From: a virus
Length of the DNA: 64,000 nt
Strand: one strand, 5' to 3'
Virus record (IMG/VR): IMGVR_UViG_3300022752_000022
Span: 62,001 to 126,000 of that record
The position numbers and the translations under genes are program-made. The notes under the pieces are model-generated. The model saw only the letters and a program-made list of their open reading frames with translations. It ran no database searches and was not told where the DNA came from. This document shows, in pieces, positions 25,801-32,429 of this stretch. The stretch's first letter is position 1. Every line of letters starts with the position of its first letter.

Positions 25801-26079
25801 ATGTTTTTCGTATACGGAGCAGAGGGTGGCAGAGGCACTGAAAAAGCTGAATATTTATTGACAATGACAGGATTTCCGTATAGACTCTTTCTTTTAGATA
25901 AGGACTATACAAGAGATCAATTAGAAAGATTAATTCCAGGAACTAGAGTTGTACCACACATATTTCATAATACAAAATATGTAGGAACAGTCAAAGATTT
26001 ATATGATTATCTTTATAATGAAGTAAAGGAGCGTGAATATGGCGAAAACGACGACAAAAACGACAGTGAACCAAAATGA
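25801..26079 (+). CDS. Glutaredoxin-like protein lacking the active-site cysteines
   Basis: 92 residues from ATG 25801. MFFVYGAEGGRGTEKAEYLL occupies the first strand and helix of a glutaredoxin, but the CPxC site is replaced by GAEGGRGTE. The cis-Pro loop VVPHIF and YVGTVKDLYDYL are preserved. No Cys at all is present, so it cannot be a classical redox enzyme and may be a binding protein. Confidence 0.6.
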   Translation: MFFVYGAEGGRGTEKAEYLLTMTGFPYRLFLLDKDYTRDQLERLIPGTRVVPHIFHNTKYVGTVKDLYDYLYNEVKEREYGENDDKNDSEPK

Positions 26080-26380
26080 ATCATCTCAATATTCAACATG
26101 GGGTGAAGAAGACAGGGCAGCATTTCGGAGTTGGCTCAAATCGTTGCTAAAAAGCGACATTGTAAATTTGACATTCCGAAAGAATGATGGTACAATGAGA
26201 GAAATGAGATGTACTCTACGGGATGAATACTTGATTGAGTCCAAGTCCACCACTGAACCAAAGAAGCCTCGCAAAGTGAGCGAAGACTCTATTGCAGTGA
26301 TTGATTTGGATAAAAATGAGTGGCGATCCTTTCGATACGATTCAGTGAAGCGGGTTAATTTTACGATAGCACAGGAGTAA
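26039..26380 (+). CDS. Phage SH3 beta-barrel protein (DUF2693-like)
   Basis: 113 residues from ATG 26039, with AAGGAG about 8 bases upstream; overlaps the preceding gene by 41 bases. VNLTFRKNDGTMREMRCTL and AVIDLDKNEWRSFRYDSV are the two halves of the small SH3-like barrel common in phages. The N-terminus is a polar tail. Function unknown, possibly nucleic-acid or protein binding. Confidence 0.65.
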   Translation: MAKTTTKTTVNQNESSQYSTWGEEDRAAFRSWLKSLLKSDIVNLTFRKNDGTMREMRCTLRDEYLIESKSTTEPKKPRKVSEDSIAVIDLDKNEWRSFRYDSVKRVNFTIAQE

Positions 26381-26383
26381 ATC

Positions 26384-27484
26384 GTGGCCAATCCAGGCAT
26401 TGATGTGAAGTATATTGGTGATGAACCTACCTTTTCAAATTTTGAGATGTTGAATGAGTTGGATCAGCGGATTGCAATTTCAAAAGCGTTCAACTGGTAT
26501 TCTTATTTCTATAGCAATACTGAAGCAAAAGAATTTATTCTTACATACTCAAAAAGCATTGGTCGAACCAAAGATGAGTTAGCGTCCATCAAGTCATTGC
26601 CTGATAACGCATTCAACAAGCAAGCAGGTTGGATTGCAAGGATGATGATTCGTGGTTTGACACCGACACCACGTTTGAAAAGTCATTTTGTGAATCACTA
26701 CAAGCAATTGCTAACTCTGGTGAAACCACAGCCGATCGCTACGGAAATTGCACCGACAACTTCAGTTGTCAATGTTCAGCAACGAATCCAAGACAAAGCA
26801 TCCGAACATGCAGGTGAGATTGAAGGCTTGCTTGACGATTTCATGCTTTGCGGTTGTAAAGAACCGTTTAGTGTGGAAGCGTATTTAAAATCTAATAATG
26901 TTACAGCAATTGTAGCAAGTAAAATTTGTGAAAAGTTTGTCCCTAAAGCAAAAGAAATTTCTAATGCACTGACGGATAAAGAGTTGGCCGAGGGGTACAG
27001 CAACTTTACTAAAGTCCAACTGAAGCGATATCGTGACATGCTGGATGCTATTGTTGAGCAGTGCAATACCTTTTCTCAGCAGAATAAGCCTGTGCGGAAA
27101 CTTCGCAAGAAAAAAGATAAGTCTCCTGACGTTCTGGTTTCTAAGATGAAATTTCTTAAAGAGGATGGTGCATTCAAGAGTATTGCCCCAGAAAAGGTGG
27201 TTGGTGCAAATCAACTGTGGACATATAACGTGAAGACAAAGGTCCTTGCAGTGTATCATTCCGACAATGCAAAAGGATTGACTGTCAAAGGTAGCACACT
27301 CCAGAATTTTGACGAGAAAACATCCATCGGCAAACGATTGCGAAAGCCTGAAGTGGTGTTGCCAAACGTGTTGAATTTTGGTAAAGTGAAGTTGAAGAAG
27401 ATCATAGAAGAGTTGACAACAATGGAATTGAACTTGACAGGAAGGATGAACGATGATACACTGATCCTTCGTGTGGAGAAATAA
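26384..27484 (+). CDS. Conserved T4-like phage protein near RNase H
   Basis: 366 residues, GTG start with AGGAG 7 bases upstream. The N-terminal helical domain includes EAKEFILTYSKSIG and AGWIARMMIRGL, a family I recognise from aquatic T4-like phages. Middle region helical with a Lys-rich linker (RKLRKKKDKSPD), then a beta-rich C-terminal domain (WTYNVKTKVLAVYHSDNAKG). Located in the replication region; function unknown. Confidence 0.65.
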   Translation: MANPGIDVKYIGDEPTFSNFEMLNELDQRIAISKAFNWYSYFYSNTEAKEFILTYSKSIGRTKDELASIKSLPDNAFNKQAGWIARMMIRGLTPTPRLKSHFVNHYKQLLTLVKPQPIATEIAPTTSVVNVQQRIQDKASEHAGEIEGLLDDFMLCGCKEPFSVEAYLKSNNVTAIVASKICEKFVPKAKEISNALTDKELAEGYSNFTKVQLKRYRDMLDAIVEQCNTFSQQNKPVRKLRKKKDKSPDVLVSKMKFLKEDGAFKSIAPEKVVGANQLWTYNVKTKVLAVYHSDNAKGLTVKGSTLQNFDEKTSIGKRLRKPEVVLPNVLNFGKVKLKKIIEELTTMELNLTGRMNDDTLILRVEK

Positions 27485-27643
27485 ATGTCTATTTTAAATG
27501 ATGAAGATAAAGATTTCGTAGAACAGTGGATTCGGAATTTAGATTCTGAAATTCGATTTGGCGTGAAAAGTGATTATGAAAAAGCACAAATGCAATATAT
27601 GATTTCCATTTTAAAAAAGATTTTAACAAATGATATTGATTGA
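27485..27643 (+). CDS. Small acidic helical protein
   Basis: 52 residues starting at the base after the preceding stop. MSILNDEDKDFVEQWIRNL and YEKAQMQYMISILKKIL are two helices. Overlaps the RNase H start by 14 bases. Not recognised, but tight packing and lack of internal stops support it. Confidence 0.5.
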   Translation: MSILNDEDKDFVEQWIRNLDSEIRFGVKSDYEKAQMQYMISILKKILTNDID

Positions 27644-28490
27644 CTTAAATCAGGTCATGATTTCCAATCTGATGATGCAGATTGGTCAAAATGGCAATCA
27701 AGTGGACGAGAATCTGATCCGACATATGATTCTCAATAGTCTACGAATGTATAACGTCAAATTCCGTGAGGAGTTTGGTGAGATTGTCATATGCGCTGAC
27801 GATAAGCAATATTGGCGCAGAGACTTGTTTCCCTATTATAAAGCTAGTCGCAAAAAAGCGAGGGAAGCATCTCCTTTAGATTGGAATCTAATCTTTGAAA
27901 CGTTGAACAAAGTCCGTGATGAATTGAAAGAAAACTTTCCTTACAAAGTCATTCAGATTCATAAAGCTGAAGCGGATGATGTCATTGGTACATTGTGCTA
28001 TAAGTATGGTGTAGAATTGTCGAGTGAGGGTGTGGAGAAAATTTTGATTTTGTCGAGCGATAAAGATTTTCTCCAGTTGCAAAAGTTTGCAAATGTGTAT
28101 CAGTACAGTACAATGGCCAAGAAATTCCTCAAAGAATCTAGCCCATCAAAATTCTTGCAAGAGCATATTATTCGTGGAGATACTGGTGATGGGATTCCTA
28201 ATTTTCTTAGCGGTGATGATTGCTTTGTTACTGAAACTCGGCAGAAACCGATAACAGAGAAAAAGCTAAATACATTCATCGGCAAGAATCCAGAAGATTT
28301 TTGCGATGAAATCATGCTGAAGCGTTATCGAAGAAACGAATCATTGATTGATTTGTCTAAGGTGCCTGAAGATATTCAATCAAAAGTTTATATCGCTTAT
28401 GATGCGCCAAAGCGTGGTAGGGATAAATTGTTAAACTATTTCATTAAGCATCGGATGAAACTGATGATGGAACACATACAGGAATTCTAA
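27630..28490 (+). CDS. rnh: RNase H / 5'-3' flap exonuclease, T4 Rnh-like
   Basis: 286 residues. FEN-1-type acidic residues appear in MILIDLNQVM, IVICADDKQYWRRDLFP, KAEADDVIGTL, LILSSDKDFLQLQ and GDTGDGIPNFL. The YYKASRKKAR region is the helical-arch Lys/Arg. T4 Rnh removes RNA primers and short flaps behind the fork with gp32. Ends 4 bases before the next gene. Confidence 0.88.
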   Translation: MILIDLNQVMISNLMMQIGQNGNQVDENLIRHMILNSLRMYNVKFREEFGEIVICADDKQYWRRDLFPYYKASRKKAREASPLDWNLIFETLNKVRDELKENFPYKVIQIHKAEADDVIGTLCYKYGVELSSEGVEKILILSSDKDFLQLQKFANVYQYSTMAKKFLKESSPSKFLQEHIIRGDTGDGIPNFLSGDDCFVTETRQKPITEKKLNTFIGKNPEDFCDEIMLKRYRRNESLIDLSKVPEDIQSKVYIAYDAPKRGRDKLLNYFIKHRMKLMMEHIQEF

Positions 28491-28494
28491 TTTT

Positions 28495-28935
28495 ATGGAC
28501 ATTTCAAAATGGACGGTACATGAAACGCTGAAACATATCTCAGAGTTGCCAGCAAAAGACCGTGTCGATGCGATTCAGCAAATTTCAAAGTTGAAGCCTA
28601 TACTCAGAGAAGTTTTGGGCTACACTTATCACAAAAATTATAACTTTACTCTACCTGAAGGTGATCCTCCATTCAAAACAATGGAAGTGCCACCAAACAT
28701 GGGATTAAACAGATTACCCCATGAAATTCGAAAGTTTAAATACTTTGTAAACAACACCGAACTTCATGCGATTAAACGTGAGAAGATTTTCATTGAAATG
28801 TTAGAAGCATTATCGCCAGAAGAAGCAGTCCTGGTACTCATGATAAAAAACAAAAAACTTATCGGTCCTTACAAAAATATCACACGTAAACTTGTAGAGG
28901 AAGCACTGCCCGATCTTTTCAGAGGAGAAAATTGA
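28495..28935 (+). CDS. Conserved T4-like protein downstream of rnh
   Basis: 146 residues, helical: TVHETLKHISELPAKDRVDA, LREVLGYTYHKNYNFTLPEG, and ALSPEEAVLVLMIKNKKL. The family appears next to rnh in aquatic T4-like phages and may correspond to a DUF6433-type protein; function unknown. No catalytic motif. Confidence 0.65.
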   Translation: MDISKWTVHETLKHISELPAKDRVDAIQQISKLKPILREVLGYTYHKNYNFTLPEGDPPFKTMEVPPNMGLNRLPHEIRKFKYFVNNTELHAIKREKIFIEMLEALSPEEAVLVLMIKNKKLIGPYKNITRKLVEEALPDLFRGEN

Positions 28936-28941
28936 TTTCAA

Positions 28942-29127
28942 ATGTCTAAAACCATTCTTAAATCTAACAATAAGTATAAAAAGTTTAAAGACTTTTATGA
29001 GGAAGATGAGTCTTCAACAAACAAACGTCAAAAACAAAGATTCAATGAATCCAAGAAGCACAAAGACAGGTTGCGGCACGAGTTGCGAAAAGGAAACTTC
29101 CAGATCGCTGAGGAGTACGATTCCTAA
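28942..29127 (+). CDS. Small basic protein
   Basis: 61 residues, strongly charged (KYKKFKDFYEEDE, NKRQKQRFNESKKHKDRLRH). Probably disordered, nucleic-acid-binding or partner-binding. Follows the preceding gene by 6 bases, with AGAGGAG upstream. Ends just before promoter cassette 2. Confidence 0.55.
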   Translation: MSKTILKSNNKYKKFKDFYEEDESSTNKRQKQRFNESKKHKDRLRHELRKGNFQIAEEYDS

Positions 29128-29128
29128 C

Positions 29129-29177
29129 TGTTGTTTTTATGCAACACGCTTGACTTTCTCCGTGATCAGAGTACAAT
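29129..29177 (+). promoter_or_regulatory. Stem-loop plus sigma70 promoter cassette, copy 2
   Basis: TGTTG-(TTTTTATG)-CAACA at 29129-29146; here the 8-base loop is the reverse complement of the common CATAAAAA. Then TTGACT at 29150-29155, a 16-base spacer and TACAAT at 29172-29177. Drives the gene at 29208. Confidence 0.85.
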
Positions 29178-29207
29178 AGAACTATGTTGAAAGAGAAAGG
29201 AAACGAA

Positions 29208-29525
29208 ATGATTGACGTATTAGATACGTACCTGAACTTCATCAAAGAAAACTTTGCAGCACATTATGCAAATCGGACTGACGATGTTGCCAAGAGCATG
29301 GTTGAAAATTTCAATAATGGCCTTCGGGTTGAAGAGGGTAGCAAGTATCTTAAGATCGTTACCCATGGCGGTTCAGCACACACTTTCATTTGCAAAAAAG
29401 ACACTGGCAAATTTAAGAAAGGTGACATTCTAATGGCTGCAAGTTGGAATGCACCCGCTCGAAATTTTGCACGAGGTAATGTGATTGCGAAAGAGTTTGG
29501 TTCAATCAATTGTTATGGAGCTTAG
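29208..29525 (+). CDS. Hypothetical early protein
   Basis: 105 residues; ATG 29208 is chosen because GAAAGGAAACGAA precedes it (an in-frame ATG at 29184 would lie too near the promoter). LDTYLNFIKENFAAHYANR is a helix; YLKIVTHGGSAHTFICKKDTG and GDILMAASWNAPARNFARGNV look beta-rich. The pattern is common among phage accessory genes; function unknown. Confidence 0.6.
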   Translation: MIDVLDTYLNFIKENFAAHYANRTDDVAKSMVENFNNGLRVEEGSKYLKIVTHGGSAHTFICKKDTGKFKKGDILMAASWNAPARNFARGNVIAKEFGSINCYGA

Positions 29526-29532
29526 TGATAAA

Positions 29533-29619
29533 ATGAATGACGGTGATGTTTTTGTTGGTTTGATTGTAGCTTTTATTGTAGTTGTAGCACTAATCATGGG
29601 CGGTATAATTCAACTTTGA
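29533..29619 (+). CDS. Tiny single-span membrane peptide
   Basis: 28 residues: MNDGDVF followed by one hydrophobic helix (VGLIVAFIVVVALIMGGII). It lies between two good genes. The ribosome site is weak, so expression is uncertain. Confidence 0.35.
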   Translation: MNDGDVFVGLIVAFIVVVALIMGGIIQL

Positions 29620-29633
29620 CGGAGTAAAAAATT

Positions 29634-30011
29634 ATGGGATTAGATATGTATGCATTTTCTCTTGATGAGAAAGATGCCATTTCTGACGTTGAATATGCTG
29701 AAGAGCCGGATACTAAAACGGAAATTTTTTACTGGCGAAAGCATCACAATCTTCATGGTTGGATGAAACAACTTTATGAGAAAAAAGGTGGAACGGAAGA
29801 ATTCAATTGTGTGCCTGTCCGACTTCGGCAAAGTGATTTGTTTGAACTTCAGTCCGTGATTCTAGCGCATGGTTTGCCTGAGACTACAGGTTTTTTCTTT
29901 GGTATCAGGCCTCCTGATGAGGATTCGGATGAGCAAGATTTGTTGTTCATTGCGAAAGCATTGTCGGAAATCAATCGTGGTCGTGCAGTCTATTACTCTT
30001 CATGGTGGTAA
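29634..30011 (+). CDS. Conserved phage protein (MGLDMY family)
   Basis: 125 residues with ribosome site ACGGAGTAAAAAATT. MGLDMYAFSL, IFYWRKHHNLHGWMKQLY, LPETTGFFFGIRPPDE and RGRAVYYSSWW are the landmarks of a family widespread in phages, sometimes mislabelled phosphoglycerate kinase. No kinase motif is visible. Function unknown. Confidence 0.7.
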   Translation: MGLDMYAFSLDEKDAISDVEYAEEPDTKTEIFYWRKHHNLHGWMKQLYEKKGGTEEFNCVPVRLRQSDLFELQSVILAHGLPETTGFFFGIRPPDEDSDEQDLLFIAKALSEINRGRAVYYSSWW

Positions 30012-30014
30012 AAT

Positions 30015-30329
30015 ATGGTGAATAAACTGATTCGGGATGGCAGAGTTGCTGTCCTTGTTTCTCACGGCTTCGGTGCTGGTTGGTACTCATGGCATTACGA
30101 TGAACGCCTATTATTTGAACCGACGATTGCTGAAATGTTGGAGAAGAATGTTGATATATATGAAATTGAAAAATACTGTGAAAAAACATACGGTGATGAA
30201 ATCTATTACGGTGGCTTAGATGGCCTATCAATTGTCTGGGTGCCAGTAGGAATGCAGTTTCGGATTGAAGAATATGACGGCTCAGAAAGTTTGAAGATGG
30301 AACAAGAAATGCATTGGATTACTGCGTAG
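30015..30329 (+). CDS. Conserved phage protein
   Basis: 104 residues starting 3 bases after the preceding stop. VAVLVSHGFGAGWYSWHYDE, YCEKTYGDEIYYGGLDGLSIVWVPVG and FRIEEYDGSES mark a family common in phages. The GFGAGW loop is Gly-rich but not a Walker motif. Function unknown. Last gene before the tRNA cluster. Confidence 0.65.
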   Translation: MVNKLIRDGRVAVLVSHGFGAGWYSWHYDERLLFEPTIAEMLEKNVDIYEIEKYCEKTYGDEIYYGGLDGLSIVWVPVGMQFRIEEYDGSESLKMEQEMHWITA

Positions 30330-30339
30330 AGAAGTTCTT

Positions 30340-30347
30340 TATAAATA
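30340..30347 (+). promoter_or_regulatory. Late promoter box TATAAATA at the tRNA cluster
   Basis: An exact TATAAATA ending 5 bases before the tRNA-Ile 5' end. In T4 the late box spans about -13 to -6, so transcription would begin at or within a base of the tRNA's first nucleotide. Confidence 0.6.
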
Positions 30348-30351
30348 GTTT

Positions 30352-30426
30352 CCCGGATTAGCTCAGAGGTAGAGCAACGTCTTGATAAGGCGGAGGCGAA
30401 TGGATCGTTACCATTATTCGGGACCA
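30352..30426 (+). tRNA. tRNA-Ile (GAT)
   Basis: 75 bases with encoded CCA. Acceptor stem CCCGGAT/ATTCGGG, D-stem GCTC/GAGC, anticodon loop TTGATAA (anticodon 30384-30386), T-stem AATGG/CCATT. The T-loop is ATCGTTA, unusual in lacking the initial TT, and the outermost anticodon-stem pair is A-G. The CCA overlaps the first arm of the next RNA element. Confidence 0.85.
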
Positions 30427-30507
30427 TATTGAAGCACATTTTGATGCCTATAAGCAGTCAGAGTTGATCGCCTGTCTGACGGTGTGAGATGAATGTGCTT
30501 CAATATG
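30425..30507 (+). ncRNA. Structured RNA element A between tRNAs
   Basis: A perfect 16-bp stem joins 30425-30440 and 30492-30507, enclosing 51 bases with an inner hairpin (GTCAGA at 30457-30462 with TCTGAC at 30475-30480). No open reading frame of note. It shares its stem sequence with element B. A stable RNA of unknown function, comparable in position to the T4 stable RNAs in its tRNA cluster. Confidence 0.6.
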
Positions 30508-30568
30508 ATAAAGGTCGAGGTGCACCAGATCATTTCTAAAGGTCACTGACACATCGGAAAGACGATGG

Positions 30569-30693
30569 CCATATTGAAGCACATTTAATCGAAAGCATCC
30601 TCAGAACGGAAGTGACTCGCCGGTGAGTATGCAGGTAGAGAGGTGTAAAAAGCCCCCGCTTGTCACGGTTACCTCAAGTGTGTTTCAATATGG
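30569..30693 (+). ncRNA. Structured RNA element B between tRNAs
   Basis: The arm at 30569-30585 pairs with 30677-30693 over 17 bp. Compared with element A, the right arm has two changes (at 30678 and 30683), and both create G-U pairs, so RNA pairing is kept. The interior of about 90 bases has further potential helices (GTGAC 30612-30616 with GTCAC 30662-30666). A hairpin CATCG/CGATG lies just upstream at 30552-30567. Function unknown. Confidence 0.6.
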
Positions 30694-30700
30694 GAATTAT

Positions 30701-30776
30701 TCCGGTCGAGCAAGCTAGGTGTAGGCAGTGGACTGTTAATCCATGAAGCCTGGTTCGAATCCAGGGACCGGAGCCA
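30701..30776 (+). tRNA. tRNA-Asn (GTT)
   Basis: 76 bases with CCA. Acceptor TCCGGTC/GACCGGA, discriminator G, anticodon stem GTGGA/TCCAT with loop CTGTTAA (anticodon 30735-30737), T-arm CCTGG TTCGAAT CCAGG. All stems are good. Confidence 0.92.
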
Positions 30777-30783
30777 GATGTAT

Positions 30784-30861
30784 CTCGGATTAGTTCAGCC
30801 CGGTTAGAATGCCTGCTTTGGGAGCAGGAGGTCGTGAGTTCAAATCCCACATCCGAGACCA
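30784..30861 (+). tRNA. tRNA-Pro (TGG)
   Basis: 78 bases with CCA. Acceptor CTCGGAT/ATCCGAG, anticodon stem CCTGC/GCAGG with loop TTTGGGA (anticodon 30819-30821), T-arm with TTCAAAT loop. Starts 7 bases after tRNA-Asn. Confidence 0.92.
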
Positions 30862-30866
30862 GTTTT

Positions 30867-30940
30867 GCCCTCTTAGTTAAATGGCATAACGGTTGATTTG
30901 TAATCATCAATTGGCAGTTCGATTCTGTCAGAGGGCACCA
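30867..30940 (+). tRNA. tRNA-Thr (TGT)
   Basis: 74 bases with CCA. Acceptor GCCCTCT/AGAGGGC, anticodon loop TTTGTAA (anticodon 30899-30901), T-stem GGCAG/CTGTC. The anticodon stem has one T-T mismatch. Its 3' part shares 15 bases with the chimeric tRNA relic at 31600. Confidence 0.88.
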
Positions 30941-30947
30941 GTTTTAT

Positions 30948-31022
30948 CTGATCGTGGTGAAATGGAGATCACAGTAGCCTTCTAAGATTCTATTCCGGGT
31001 TCGAATCCTGGCGGTCAGGCCA
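30948..31022 (+). tRNA. tRNA-Arg (TCT), weak anticodon stem
   Basis: 75 bases with CCA. Acceptor CTGATCG/CGGTCAG, D-stem GTGA/TCAC and T-arm CCGGG TTCGAAT CCTGG are sound. The anticodon stem GTAGC/GATTC pairs at only three of five positions around loop CTTCTAA (anticodon 30981-30983), so it may be a decaying copy. A second, intact Arg-TCT tRNA lies at 32430. Confidence 0.75.
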
Positions 31023-31036
31023 GTAAGGAGATTAAC

Positions 31037-31600
31037 ATGCCAGCGACATGGCTTATTAGCGATACACATTTCGGGCATGACAAAACCTGTACTGTGTTCA
31101 AAAGAGACGATGGTTACCCTCTTAGGCCCTTTAAAGATGCCGAAGAGATGGACGAGGAAATGATTAAGCGTTGGAACGAACGTGTTGATAAGAATGACAA
31201 AGTATATCACTTGGGAGACGTAGTCATTGCTCGTAAAAGTCTTGCTACTCTTAGTAGACTTAACGGAGACAAAGTTCTTATTAAAGGTAACCATGATATC
31301 TTTAAACTTCATGATTACACCGTACACTTTAGAGATATCAGAGGTTATCATGTGATGTCTGGTCTTATTCTTAGTCACGTTCCAGTACATGCTGATTCCA
31401 TCGAAAGATTTGGGTGCAATGTTCATGGACATCTTCACCATAGAAGAGTGATGAAAGATAATAAGATTGATCCGAGATACTTTAATGTGAGTGTAGAGTG
31501 TATCGACTTTGCTCCTATTCTTCTTGAAGATCTGAAGAAAAGAATTATGGAGCAGGGTGGGGGTGTCGAGATGAAAAAGTCTCGACACGAAGTAGATTAG
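31037..31600 (+). CDS. Calcineurin-like metallophosphoesterase
   Basis: 187 residues with ribosome site AAGGAGATTAAC. All family motifs are present: D9 and H11 in ISDTHFGHD, VYHLGDVV, KGNHD, ILSHVPVH and HGHLHHRR. Phosphodiesterase or phosphatase with two metals; the substrate is unknown. It sits inside the tRNA cluster, and its TAG stop ends on the first base of the tRNA relic. The 3' end encodes a perfect 8-bp hairpin (31563-31570 with 31581-31588) that could guide transcript processing. Confidence 0.82.
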   Translation: MPATWLISDTHFGHDKTCTVFKRDDGYPLRPFKDAEEMDEEMIKRWNERVDKNDKVYHLGDVVIARKSLATLSRLNGDKVLIKGNHDIFKLHDYTVHFRDIRGYHVMSGLILSHVPVHADSIERFGCNVHGHLHHRRVMKDNKIDPRYFNVSVECIDFAPILLEDLKKRIMEQGGGVEMKKSRHEVD

Positions 31601-31675
31601 CTGATGTAGATCAGTGGTAGATCGCTTTCTTGGTAAGAAAGAAGTCATGAGTTCGATTCTGTCAAGAGGTTACCA
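31600..31675 (+). pseudogene. Degenerate chimeric tRNA, Thr (GGT) anticodon arm
   Basis: 76 bases with CCA. The D-stem GATC/GATC and anticodon stem CTTTC/GAAAG around TTGGTAA (anticodon 31632-31634) are perfect. The acceptor arms (GCTGATG against AAGAGGT) pair at only about four of seven positions, and the T-stem (ATGAG against CTGTC) at two of five. The 3' half shares 15 bases with tRNA-Thr(TGT). It looks like a fusion of two tRNA halves and is probably nonfunctional. Confidence 0.65.
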
Positions 31676-31688
31676 AAAAGGAGTTTGT

Positions 31689-32225
31689 ATGAGACTTACT
31701 GATTTAATTAAAATATATGATAATGTTTTGAGTAAAGACTCTTGCAATAATATCATTGGGGAGTTTGAAGCAAGAAAAGAATTGGTAGATCATCATCATA
31801 ATGATGTTTACAAATTTGATCAATTAAACTTAAATCAGACTGATCTAAAACCTTTAGCGACAATTTTCATAAGGCAAATTATTCCGCTCATTAAATATTA
31901 TTCAGCGGAATTCAATGTTGATCGATTCATTAAAATGAATGCTTTTGAAGATGTTAGAATTAAAAAATACTTGAAGAATTCTGACTATCAATTTAAAACA
32001 CATATCGATAGTGCCGATAAAGAGTCTGCGGTACGATATTTGGTTTTCATTTTGTATTTGAATGATAACAACGGCAACACATTTTTTCCAACACTTGATT
32101 ACTCATGTAGACCAAAACAAGGAAGCATGATTTTGTTTCCACCTTTTTGGATGTATCCACATTCTGGTGTGATACCTACAGATAATGATAAGTATATTAT
32201 GATGAGCGCATTACATCATACATAA
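31689..32225 (+). CDS. 2-oxoglutarate/Fe(II)-dependent oxygenase
   Basis: 178 residues; ATG 31689 is chosen because AAAAAGGAGTTTGT precedes it, and upstream frames run through the tRNA relic. The prolyl-4-hydroxylase-like iron site is H105 and D107 in FKTHIDS and H158 in YPHSG, with K168 in place of the usual Arg/Lys that binds 2-oxoglutarate. VFILYLNDNNGNTFFP is the typical core strand. Such oxygenases are frequent in aquatic T4-like phages; the target is unknown. Confidence 0.8.
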   Translation: MRLTDLIKIYDNVLSKDSCNNIIGEFEARKELVDHHHNDVYKFDQLNLNQTDLKPLATIFIRQIIPLIKYYSAEFNVDRFIKMNAFEDVRIKKYLKNSDYQFKTHIDSADKESAVRYLVFILYLNDNNGNTFFPTLDYSCRPKQGSMILFPPFWMYPHSGVIPTDNDKYIMMSALHHT

Positions 32226-32230
32226 TTCTA

Positions 32231-32417
32231 TAGAATCCCCGGTCCTACGCCGGTTAGCGAGTGGGCGGTTAGACTTCCGTGAGTAGTCTAGGTTAGCCAT
32301 GCAACCTCCCTCCGGGCTTTTCATCCGGCAGGGTAAAAGATAATGGCAAAGTTGACCATCCTAAGATGGTACGGACAGGGTAACAACTCAATTCGGGGCT
32401 TATGGGAATAAGTAGCC
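32231..32417 (+). ncRNA. Structured RNA candidate C before tRNA-Arg
   Basis: About 190 GC-richer bases without an open frame but with many helices: CCCCG 32237-32241 with CGGGG 32394-32398 (closing), TAGAC/GTCTA (32270/32286), CCCTCCGG 32308-32315 with CCGGCAGGG 32325-32333, ACCATC-CTAA-GATGGT 32355-32370, and CTTAT-GGGA-ATAAG 32399-32412. I do not recognise a known RNA class; RNase P, SRP and group I signatures were looked for and not found. Confidence 0.5.
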
Positions 32418-32429
32418 GATCCTAATTTT

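Noticed and set aside
30425-30693. CRISPR array reading of the repeated CATATTGAAGCACATT arms
   Set aside because: Only two direct copies, each paired with an inverted copy, irregular spacing and no spacers. Paired RNA stems explain it better.
30944-31648. 234-residue minus-strand frame over the metallophosphatase and tRNAs
   Set aside because: It crosses two tRNA loci and is antisense to an intact calcineurin-type enzyme.
32231-32429. Group I intron, RNase P or SRP RNA
   Set aside because: The conserved core sequences of these RNAs could not be found; a group I intron would also need to interrupt a gene, and the flanking tRNA is complete.
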